DNA of 39,077 bases from an uncultured Bacteroidales bacterium (GTDB lineage: Bacteria > Bacteroidota > Bacteroidia > Bacteroidales > F082). The stretch covers positions 1-39,077 of the forward strand of contig CAMYXP010000010.1 in the NCBI GenBank assembly GCA_947303085.1. Reading direction: 5' to 3'. The notes beneath the pieces are model-generated. The model ran no database searches. It worked only from the letters and a program-made list of their open reading frames with translations, and had not been told where the DNA came from. Made by a program: the position numbers and the translations under genes. Positions 32,508 to 38,543 of this stretch are shown here, piece after piece; position 1 is the first letter of the stretch, and each line of letters starts with the position of its first letter.

Positions 32508-32624
32508 GGAGCTTGTGCGCGACCAAATAAACAAAGCTGGTGTTGTTTTGGGCGGTGCACCGGGGGCGATTATAAGAGACTCAGAAATGTGGTCACTGTT
32601 TCGCACAAGCTTACTGCCTTTTTA
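32508..32624 (+). ncRNA. pseudoknotted RNA unit 2
   Basis: Directly follows unit 1 without a promoter. Terminal stem AGCTTGTGCG (32510-32519) / CGCACAAGCT (32602-32611). Block AAACAAAGCTGGTG (32529-32542) is identical to unit 1, and block GGGGCGATTATAAG (32563-32576) nearly so. Pseudoknot GGCGGT (32551-32556) / ACTGCC (32613-32618), with different bases from unit 1 but the same position. It ends in T5, so units 1 and 2 would form one ~230-base RNA. Confidence 0.7.
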
Positions 32625-32645
32625 AAAAGGAATTAAAAAGTTTTA

Positions 32646-32653
32646 TACTTTTG
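32646..32653 (+). promoter_or_regulatory. -7 box of RNA unit 3
   Basis: TACTTTTG, 12 bases before the terminal stem of unit 3. The 22-base shared element is absent here. Confidence 0.5.
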
Positions 32654-32663
32654 CAAATAAAAC

Positions 32664-32771
32664 ATGGTCACTTGCAGAGTCGTGAAACAAAGCTCGGTGT
32701 AAGCAGTGCCGTGGGGCGGACATAAATGGTCTAAGTACGACATTCCATACCCTGCAGTGACCTACTGCTTA
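32664..32771 (+). ncRNA. pseudoknotted RNA unit 3, leader of a small membrane protein gene
   Basis: Terminal stem GGTCACTTGCAG (32666-32677) / CTGCAGTGACC (32752-32762) with one bulge, inner stem GTCGT (32679-32683) / ACGAC (32737-32741). Block AAACAAAGCTCGGTG (32685-32699) and block GGGGCGGACATAAA (32713-32726). Pseudoknot TAAGCAGT (32700-32707) / ACTGCTTA (32764-32771). The 3' strand of the pseudoknot ends 19 bases before the small ORF at 32791, so it could control its translation. Confidence 0.7.
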
Positions 32772-32790
32772 TAGTTAACAATCATGAATT

Positions 32791-33015
32791 ATGGAGATAT
32801 TGAGTGTTATGGCGGTGTTTTATGTGTTGGCGAGCTTGGTGGGGCTTGTATGGGATGGCTTCCACAAGTGGTGGATTATTCCGCTGTTGCCGTTTGCTCC
32901 TTTTATTTATGCTTATTCGGAGAGGAAGGAGAGGCCTTGGGTGGCGTGGACGGTAGGGGTGCTGTATGGAGCGCTGGTTTTGGTGATTGGGTTTATTTTT
33001 GCTATGAGCCAATAG
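32791..33015 (+). CDS. small two-helix membrane protein
   Basis: 74 residues, unknown family: helix 1 about 4-20 (LSVMAVFYVLASLVGLV), a short loop DGFHKWW, a proline-containing hydrophobic segment (IIPLLPFAPFIYAY), a charged turn SERKERP and helix 2 about 50-70 (VAWTVGVLYGALVLVIGFIF). It is preceded by RNA unit 3 and followed by a terminator 5 bases after the stop, so it is a single-gene transcript. The overlapping frame from 32784 reads through the terminator and is less likely. Confidence 0.6.
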   Translation: MEILSVMAVFYVLASLVGLVWDGFHKWWIIPLLPFAPFIYAYSERKERPWVAWTVGVLYGALVLVIGFIFAMSQ

Positions 33016-33019
33016 ATCG

Positions 33020-33053
33020 GAGTACTCGGAGCACTAGGAGTACTCGGTTTTTT
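33020..33053 (+). terminator. terminator of the small membrane protein gene
   Basis: GAGTACTC (33020-33027) pairs with GAGTACTC (33038-33045), followed by GG and T6. The same hairpin recurs at 34147, and relatives are in the 100-bp repeats. Confidence 0.75.
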
Positions 33054-33076
33054 CAGATTTTTTCATTTTTTTAAGT

Positions 33077-33114
33077 GGTGTACCGAAATTTGGTGCAGTG
33101 GGGCTGTAGTTTTG
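33077..33114 (+). promoter_or_regulatory. shared promoter element, copy 2 (drives RNA unit 4)
   Basis: 22-base element at 33077-33098 identical to copy 1, 8 bases, then TAGTTTTG (33107-33114). Confidence 0.7.
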
Positions 33115-33119
33115 CAGCG

Positions 33120-33222
33120 AGTTTATGTCAACTGTAAGGTGAAGTAATCCTTGGGGGATGGAGGAAAGGAATAAACCTCATAAGGCTCAATGGTAGCACA
33201 GCTGGCATAAACTAAATCCCCC
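33120..33222 (+). ncRNA. structured leader RNA unit 4
   Basis: It starts at the predicted transcription start. A 16-bp terminal stem AGTTTATGTCAACTGT (33120-33135) / ACAGCTGGCATAAACT (33198-33213) with two G:T pairs. GGGGGAT (33153-33159) can pair with ATCCCCC (33216-33222) just after the stem, or locally with ATCC (33147-33150) in a hairpin. It lacks the two sequence blocks of units 1-3, so it shares architecture rather than clear sequence. The small ORF at 33244 follows by 21 bases. Confidence 0.55.
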
Positions 33223-33243
33223 TTAATTTTTAATTCAATTGTT

Positions 33244-33396
33244 ATGGCTGAATTATTTACACTTTTTATGACGGCGTTTTTGATGGTGGCGATTCCGGTT
33301 GCTTTGGTGGTTAAGGTTATTAATAAAAGGAATGAACGGAAGAGGGGAAAGAATGAAAAGTGTTATCGGATTGATATTACAATCAATAAAGAGTAG
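33244..33396 (+). CDS. 50-residue single-helix membrane protein
   Basis: Translation starts MAELFTLFMTAFLMVAIPVA; one membrane helix (about 4-26) is followed by a strongly basic tail (NKRNERKRGKNEKC) and YRIDITINKE. Unknown function; the small size and basic tail recall type I toxins or small regulatory membrane proteins, but nothing more specific can be said. It follows RNA unit 4 in the same way that the 74-residue protein follows unit 3. No close terminator seen. Confidence 0.5.
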   Translation: MAELFTLFMTAFLMVAIPVALVVKVINKRNERKRGKNEKCYRIDITINKE

Positions 33397-33415
33397 CGGT
33401 TAGTGGAGGTGGTTT

Positions 33416-33640
33416 TTACTCAATGGTATAAACTTTTCTGTACTGGCGCTCGGCAGTTGTTTCGAAAACATAATCTCCTTTTTGTCCTTTAACTACTTTT
33501 TTGTGTTTTTCGCCATAAACTTTGTTGAATAATTCGAGTGGTATGAGGTCGAATGCCTTGCATTTTCCAGAATGGATGAAGTGGATGCAGTCTTCGCATC
33601 CGAAAGGGATAGGTATTAGTTTCTCGGTTGTGTGTGGCAT
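33416..33640 (-). CDS. small cysteine-containing protein of unknown function
   Basis: 74 residues with CEDCIHFIHSGKCKAFDLIP: three cysteines and a histidine in a pattern (CxxCxxF...GKCxAFDxIP) found in small hypothetical proteins of Bacteroidetes and phages, possibly a metal site. It has its own minus-strand TATTTTTG box (33659-33652), 11 bases before the ATG. It is convergent with the 50-residue gene. Confidence 0.6.
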   Translation of the reverse strand: MPHTTEKLIPIPFGCEDCIHFIHSGKCKAFDLIPLELFNKVYGEKHKKVVKGQKGDYVFETTAERQYRKVYTIE

Positions 33641-33712
33641 TGTTTTTTTTGCAAAAATAGGGGTTATTTGTATTGAAAAGTGGTACAGGGGGAGTTTTTT
33701 TCAGTTTTTTAT

Positions 33713-33720
33713 TATTTTTG
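33713..33720 (+). promoter_or_regulatory. -7 box directly before the YPDF-repeat gene
   Basis: TATTTTTG ends 4 bases before ATG 33725, so the transcript would start at or next to the start codon. Confidence 0.5.
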
Positions 33721-33724
33721 TGGT

Positions 33725-34042
33725 ATGAAAAGTTTGATTATTTGTCTTATATTAGCATTGTTCCCGATGTATGTAAACAGAGAGCCTATTGATAGAGATT
33801 CTTGCAGTTGTAAAGGTATCCCTTTGTATGGTAGGGTTAAGATTGTTACGGAATACCCTGACTTTAGGATACAGGTGACAGACAATTATCCTGATATTGT
33901 TGTAAAGATTGTTGGCGAACACTCTCATTATTGCTGTGAGTGGCAGATAGTTAACGACTATCCCGATTTTACAATTCAGTTTGTCGAAGACTATCCTGAT
34001 TTTACCATTGCATTTTCTAATGACTTCTATGGTATTCGTTAA
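33725..34042 (+). CDS. small exported protein with repeated YPDF units
   Basis: 105 residues. Hydrophobic N-terminus (MKSLIICLILALFPMYV) as signal peptide or anchor, then CSCKG, then about six 11-12-residue units of the pattern V-x-D/E-x-Y-P-D-F: VKIVTEYPDF, RIQVTDNYPDI, VVKIVGEHSHY, WQIVNDYPDF, TIQFVEDYPDF, TIAFSNDFYG. Such repeats would form a small stacked beta structure. Start at ATG 33725, not 33680, because the promoter lies between. Function unknown. Confidence 0.7.
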   Translation: MKSLIICLILALFPMYVNREPIDRDSCSCKGIPLYGRVKIVTEYPDFRIQVTDNYPDIVVKIVGEHSHYCCEWQIVNDYPDFTIQFVEDYPDFTIAFSNDFYGIR

Positions 34043-34091
34043 ATAAAGTTGGGTTTATAATACTTTTTGTTAAGCGTATTAAAGATTTATG

Positions 34092-34142
34092 TATTTTTGC
34101 AGTGCGGGGGGTGTACCGAAAGGAGCCTCCCGTTCCTCTTTT
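34092..34142 (+). other. promoter followed by a short hairpin and T-run
   Basis: TATTTTTG (34092-34099) is followed by CGGGGGG (34105-34111) / CCTCCCG (34127-34133), an inner CC-GAAA-GG, and then TTCCTCTTTTT. Part of the shared element (GGTGTACCGAAA) lies inside the hairpin. The transcript would be only about 40 bases. Confidence 0.4.
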
Positions 34143-34146
34143 TAAT

Positions 34147-34180
34147 GAGTACTCGGAGCACTAGGAGTACTCGTGAATTT
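34147..34180 (+). terminator. GAGTACTC terminator, second copy
   Basis: GAGTACTC (34147-34154) / GAGTACTC (34165-34172), then GTGAATTTTTC. Nearly identical to the terminator at 33020. Confidence 0.65.
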
Positions 34181-34205
34181 TTCAGTTTATTTCATTTATT
34201 TTATA

Positions 34206-34243
34206 GGTGTACCAGAATTTGGTGCAGGGGGATTGTAGTTTTG
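34206..34243 (+). promoter_or_regulatory. shared promoter element, copy 3 (drives the HIRAN gene)
   Basis: 22-base element (34206-34227) with two changes from copies 1 and 2 (ACCAGAATTT instead of ACCGAAATTT), 8 bases, TAGTTTTG (34236-34243). No RNA unit follows; the HIRAN ATG is 42 bases downstream. Confidence 0.65.
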
Positions 34244-34284
34244 CAGTGTAAATGATATTGTAAAACTAATTAAACATTAAAATT

Positions 34285-34668
34285 ATGAAAGCACATCAAG
34301 AGTATTTTATGGATTGCCACCTTGCGGGGCGCAAGTATCATGACGCAGATTTGGTTTGGGATGATTTGAGAGTCGGAATGGAAGTGAGACTGGAGAGAGA
34401 GCCCGACAACAGGTTTGACGCTAACGCTATTCAGGTGATTTTTAACTTGGATGGTGAGGATTATTTGCTTGGGTATATTCCAAGAAATGAGAATGCAAAA
34501 ATGGCGGTGCTGATGGATGCCGGCTGGGATATTTTTGATTGTCGCATCAGCAAGCTGAATCCTGAGAGCCATCCAGAAGACCAGGTGCAACTGACGATTA
34601 GGATTAAGAGAAATGAGAAAAAGAATAACAGGAGGCTGCATAGGGATGATGGAAATACTATGAATTAA
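34285..34668 (+). CDS. HIRAN-domain protein
   Basis: 127 residues, almost entirely one HIRAN domain: DCHLAGRKYHDAD, LRVGMEVRLEREPDNRFDANAIQV and LGYIPRNENAKMAVLMDAG follow the family pattern (GREPxNPYDxNAIxV, GYIPR). HIRAN domains recognise 3' DNA ends or stalled/damaged DNA, and stand-alone bacterial forms occur in phage and defence neighbourhoods. It heads a transcript with the next gene, 23 bases downstream. Confidence 0.85.
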   Translation: MKAHQEYFMDCHLAGRKYHDADLVWDDLRVGMEVRLEREPDNRFDANAIQVIFNLDGEDYLLGYIPRNENAKMAVLMDAGWDIFDCRISKLNPESHPEDQVQLTIRIKRNEKKNNRRLHRDDGNTMN

Positions 34669-34691
34669 GTTTGAATAAAAAACTGCTGATT

Positions 34692-35063
34692 ATGAAATAT
34701 TTAGTACCATTTAATGAGCCGATAGCTGAATATGAAAAGATACTCCAAAATAGGGAGTATTGGGATGATTTATGCGATGAGTGGAGCTACAGCACGATTG
34801 AAGAGAAGATTGTGAGACTGGCGGGATTTGTGCAGATGGGAGGCAATCTGAACAAGGTTATTAACCGATATGCCAAGGAGAAAGATCAGTATAAGAGAGA
34901 TAGGATTCAGTATTGTGTGGGAAAATATATTCTGAAGATTGCTGAGCCGTATCCGATGAATATTTATGACACGAGAGATCCCTTTGTGAGGAGGGTAAAA
35001 AGGCTGGAAAAGAAGGTGATGGTGAGATTTTTGGTGAAACTACTGAAAATAGGTGTGAGATAA
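34692..35063 (+). CDS. protein of unknown function, possibly truncated by an in-frame stop
   Basis: 123 residues, charged, no signal or helix: MKYLVPFNEPIAEYEKILQ, then YWDDLCDEWSYSTIEEKIVRL and a basic C-terminus (RRVKRLEKKVMVRFLVKLLK). I do not recognise it. ATG 34692 is preferred to the TTG at 34671. After the TAA at 35061 the same frame stays open for 58 more codons with coding-like sequence (YECWKIKYDYKKSADEI and DRRADYWWDG), ending at 35240, so the original gene may have been longer. Confidence 0.6.
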   Translation: MKYLVPFNEPIAEYEKILQNREYWDDLCDEWSYSTIEEKIVRLAGFVQMGGNLNKVINRYAKEKDQYKRDRIQYCVGKYILKIAEPYPMNIYDTRDPFVRRVKRLEKKVMVRFLVKLLKIGVR

Positions 35064-35240
35064 AGTTGTGAGGTAGGCAAAGACAGAAGGATATATGAGT
35101 GTTGGAAGATAAAGTACGACTACAAGAAATCGGCTGATGAGATACTTGACAAGATGGAGAGCCCATATTGGAAGAAAGACTATATGAGTTATGACAGAAG
35201 AGCCGATTATTGGTGGGATGGATCGAGAAGTTTGTGGTAG
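35064..35240 (+). pseudogene. in-frame continuation of the 34692 gene beyond a stop
   Basis: 58 sense codons in the frame of the preceding gene, rich in Tyr, Trp and Lys, ending SRSLW and TAG. It has no good start codon of its own at its beginning. It reads either as the severed C-terminus of the upstream gene or as the end of another small gene. Confidence 0.4.
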
Positions 35241-35244
35241 GAAT

Positions 35245-35347
35245 TGTTAAAATTTTTTAACATAACTTGCAGAATTTTGCAAGAAATCTTAATTTGTTTT
35301 TAACATTTTATGCAGAAAAATGAATATTGTGTTAAAATTTTTTAACA
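35245..35347 (+). promoter_or_regulatory. two identical palindromes upstream of the hsd operon
   Basis: TGTTAAAATTTTTTAACA at 35245-35262 and again at 35330-35347, each an 8-bp inverted repeat with a 2-base spacer, 85 bases apart. A half-site TTTTTAACA lies between them near 35297. They are plausible operator sites for a dimeric regulator. Confidence 0.6.
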
Positions 35348-35361
35348 TATCTTCCTTTGTC

Positions 35362-35394
35362 TTGCAATTATTGTCATTTTTCTTCTTAATTTTG
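35362..35394 (+). promoter_or_regulatory. promoter of the hsd operon
   Basis: TTG (35362-35364) and TAATTTTG (35387-35394), 22 bases apart, 87 bases before the hsdM ATG. The second palindrome ends 14 bases upstream of the -33 element. Confidence 0.55.
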
Positions 35395-35481
35395 TAGGGT
35401 AAATTGGGAGAGTATCATGTTTTTTGAAATGACCTGATTTAATATGAGCATTGTAAAAGTTTTATTTGATAACTGTTGAAG

Positions 35482-37041
35482 ATGATGGAACCAACTTTGT
35501 TTCCAGAAACAGAGCCTATAGAATCAAAGAAAAAGAAGGGTAAGGCAAAGAAGGAAGTTGAGGAAATAGGTACCAGCAAGGAGTTGTATAACTTCTTGTT
35601 TGAAGCTTGTAATATTATTCGTGGACCAGTTTCACAGGATGCATTTAAAGAGTATATCACACCACTGCTTTATTTCAAGAGAATTAGTGATGTTTATGAT
35701 GAAGAAACCAAGGAAGCTTTAGAGCTGTCGAATGGTGATGAGGAATTTGCTTCACTTCCTGAACAGCACCGTTTTGTGATTCCTGAAGGATGCCATTGGG
35801 AGGATGTACGCCAAAGAACGACGGATATCGGTAGTGCAATTATTGGAGCTATGCGCCAGATTGAGTTGGCTAACCCGATGACACTTTATGGTGTGCTGAG
35901 CGTTTTTTCCACTGCCAACTGGAGTAACAAGAATGTGTTTAGCGACGAGAAACTTCGCGACCTTATCGAGCACATGAGCAAACGTCGTTTGGGTAATAAC
36001 GACTATGCTGCAGACCTTATGGGTGATGCATACGAGATGCTGCTGAAGAAGTTTGCTGACCTATCGAAAGCTAAAGCCGGAGAATTCTATACACCACGTT
36101 CAGTTGTTAAGTTATTAGTTCGTATTCTTGATCCTAAACCAGGTGAAACTGTTTATGACCCAGCATGTGGTTCTGGCGGTATGTTGATTGAGGCTGTTCA
36201 CCACATGAAGAATGATGCACAATGCTGTGGAGCTATCTTCGGCCAGGAAAAGAATGTGACCAATGCGGCAGTGGCCAAGATGAACCTCTTCTTGCATGGT
36301 GCCAACGATTTCAATATAATGTGTGGCGACACATTGAGAGACCCAAAGATTTTACAAAACGAACATATAGCCCATTTCGACTGCGTGATAGCAAATCCAC
36401 CATTTTCATTAGAAAATTGGGGAGCTGAAGCATGGAAAACTGATAGATTTGGCCGTAATTTATGGGGAACTCCATCAGATAAAAATGGTGATTATGCTTG
36501 GCTGCAGCACATGGTGAGTAGCATGCGAAGCCTAACAGGACGTATGGCCGTGGTATTACCTCAAGGTGTTTTATTTAGAGGAAACGAAGAAGGAAGGATT
36601 CGTGAAGAGTTGGTAAAACATGATTATGTTGAGGCTATCATAACACTTGGTGACAAACTGTTTTATGGTACAGGCTTATCGCCATGCTTGTTTATAATGC
36701 GCGATAAAAAGCCTGAAGATCATAAAGGTAAGATATTGATGATTGACGGCTCTAAGATTCTCACTCAGCAACGGGCACAGAATATACTGAGCGATGAAGA
36801 TGTTGATGAATTGTATAGATTATACACAGCATATTCTGATGAAGAAGACCGCTCAATAGTAGTTTCAATTGACAAAATAGCGGAAAAGGCTTACGATTTG
36901 TCACCAAACAAGTATGTGAAATATCACAAAGAAGAAGTGAAACCGTATGCCGAAGTGCTTGCCGAGTTTAAGGCTGCATATAAGAATATGATTGATGCAG
37001 AGCAAAAGTTCCGTAACATTTTAAATAGAGAAGCCGTATGA
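35482..37041 (+). CDS. hsdM: type I restriction-modification system M subunit, first copy
   Basis: N6-adenine DNA methyltransferase subunit of a type I R-M enzyme. 519 residues from ATG 35482 (the TTG at 35476 is weaker). The N-terminal helical HsdM_N domain (about 35-170: YNFLFEACNIIRGPVSQ, LLYFKRISDVYDEE) follows a basic leader KKKKGKAKK. The methylase domain has motif I DPACGSGGMLIEA and motif IV NPPF, with the FYTPRSVVKLLVRIL block. Motif IV is the catalytic NPPF/Y. The stop overlaps the second hsdM as ATGA. AT-rich, AGA arginine codons. Confidence 0.93.
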   Translation: MMEPTLFPETEPIESKKKKGKAKKEVEEIGTSKELYNFLFEACNIIRGPVSQDAFKEYITPLLYFKRISDVYDEETKEALELSNGDEEFASLPEQHRFVIPEGCHWEDVRQRTTDIGSAIIGAMRQIELANPMTLYGVLSVFSTANWSNKNVFSDEKLRDLIEHMSKRRLGNNDYAADLMGDAYEMLLKKFADLSKAKAGEFYTPRSVVKLLVRILDPKPGETVYDPACGSGGMLIEAVHHMKNDAQCCGAIFGQEKNVTNAAVAKMNLFLHGANDFNIMCGDTLRDPKILQNEHIAHFDCVIANPPFSLENWGAEAWKTDRFGRNLWGTPSDKNGDYAWLQHMVSSMRSLTGRMAVVLPQGVLFRGNEEGRIREELVKHDYVEAIITLGDKLFYGTGLSPCLFIMRDKKPEDHKGKILMIDGSKILTQQRAQNILSDEDVDELYRLYTAYSDEEDRSIVVSIDKIAEKAYDLSPNKYVKYHKEEVKPYAEVLAEFKAAYKNMIDAEQKFRNILNREAV

Positions 37042-38543
37042 CAAAACAGATATCACTTGAAGAGCTTGAAAACTATCTCTGGCAGGCTGCGGTTGATTTG
37101 CGAGGCCAGATAGATGCGGCTGCTTATAAAGACTACATATTCCCATTGGTGTTCTTTAAACGAATTTGTGATGTTCGTGATGAAGAATATGAAAGCTACG
37201 AAAAAGCAGGCGGTAAGGAATATGCTGACGAGATGATTCAAGAATCACCTATTCAAATTCCAGATGATGCTCATTGGAAGGTGATTTTTAATAAGACAGA
37301 GAATATCGGCCAGGCACTAGCTGATGCATTTGTACAAATTGAAGCGACTAATCCAGGGCAAGAAATTGATGGCCGTATTGTTGGAGGATTGGATGGTATT
37401 TTTGGAGATAAAGCAATTTGGAAAAACAAAAACAAAATGCCAGATGCAATTATTCGTAATCTTCTTAACAGTTTCAACAAACTCACATTATCATTGGCAG
37501 CTTGCCCAGCTGATGAGATGGGAACTGGATATGAGTATTTGATAGGACAATTTGCAGATGATGCCGGACATACGGCTCAGGAGTTTTACACGAATCGAAC
37601 TGTAGTAGAATTGATGGCTGAAATATTGCAACTGCAACCTCATGAAAGTATTTATGATCCTACTTGTGGCTCGGGTGGTATGCTTATAAAATCACTCACT
37701 TATTTGAAAGACAAAGGCGAAGAGTGGAGAGATGTAAAGGTATTTGGACAGGAAATAAATGCCGGAACTTCGGCCATTGCCAGAATGAATCTTTATCTAC
37801 ATGGAATACATGATTTCTCAATCGTGAATGATGATACCCTTGAAAGACCAGCTTTCACTAAAGGAGGAAGAGTGCAACGGTTTGATGTTGTGTTAGCAAA
37901 TCCGCCATATTCCATTAAGCAATGGAATCGTGAAGCATTTGAACATGATAAGTATGGTAGATGTTTTTTAGGAGTTCCGCCACAGGGCCGTGCAGATTAT
38001 GCTTTCTTCCAACACATATTGGCAAGTATGGATGAAAAAACTGGTAGATGCGCAATACTTTTCCCTCATGGAGTACTCTTTAGAAAAGAAGAGGTTGAAT
38101 TAAGAAGAAAACTTGTTGAAGCAGACTTGGTTGAATGTGTGATTGGAATTGGTAGAAATTTATTTTTCAATTCATGCATGGATGCTTGTATTATTATTTG
38201 CAGAACTGACAAAGGCAGTAGACAGAATAAAGTGCTGTTTATCAATGCAAAAGAGGAAGTTACAAGAAAGAATGCAGAAAGTTATTTGGAGCCCAAACAC
38301 ATTGCCAGAATAAAGTCAGCATACGAGGCATTTGTTGATGAAGATGGTTTTGCCAAGGTTGCAACAAAAGATGAAATACTTGCAAATAATGCAAAACTGA
38401 GTATTGCCTTATATGTAAAAAGTAATAATGGTGATGAGGATTTGGATGTTGATGAATGCATAAATAAATGGACATCTTCAACTACCAACTTGAATAGTTC
38501 TTTTGATGAACTGATAAAAATGATCGAGTATGAAAATAAGTGA
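37038..38543 (+). CDS. hsdM: type I restriction-modification system M subunit, second copy
   Basis: 501 residues, clearly a second, divergent HsdM and not a duplicate: N-domain ENYLWQAAVDLRGQID and FPLVFFKRICDVRDEEYE, block QEFYTNRTVVELMAEIL, motif I DPTCGSGGML and motif IV NPPY (NPPF in the first copy). Both copies keep all catalytic residues. The C-terminal half contains CIIICRTDKGSRQNKV and a charged tail. The hsdS gene starts 14 bases before its stop. Two M subunits suggest a heteromeric M1M2S methylase. Confidence 0.93.
   Translation: MTKQISLEELENYLWQAAVDLRGQIDAAAYKDYIFPLVFFKRICDVRDEEYESYEKAGGKEYADEMIQESPIQIPDDAHWKVIFNKTENIGQALADAFVQIEATNPGQEIDGRIVGGLDGIFGDKAIWKNKNKMPDAIIRNLLNSFNKLTLSLAACPADEMGTGYEYLIGQFADDAGHTAQEFYTNRTVVELMAEILQLQPHESIYDPTCGSGGMLIKSLTYLKDKGEEWRDVKVFGQEINAGTSAIARMNLYLHGIHDFSIVNDDTLERPAFTKGGRVQRFDVVLANPPYSIKQWNREAFEHDKYGRCFLGVPPQGRADYAFFQHILASMDEKTGRCAILFPHGVLFRKEEVELRRKLVEADLVECVIGIGRNLFFNSCMDACIIICRTDKGSRQNKVLFINAKEEVTRKNAESYLEPKHIARIKSAYEAFVDEDGFAKVATKDEILANNAKLSIALYVKSNNGDEDLDVDECINKWTSSTTNLNSSFDELIKMIEYENK

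Noticed and set aside
32396..32771. CRISPR array or type III toxin-antitoxin RNA repeats
   Set aside because: Units are ~110 bases, diverged, with conserved structure rather than identical short repeats and spacers; no cas gene or toxin of that class adjacent.
32784..33074. 96-codon frame overlapping the 74-residue membrane protein
   Set aside because: It reads through the GAGTACTC terminator and into the next T-run; the frame from 32791 ends neatly before the terminator and encodes clear helices.
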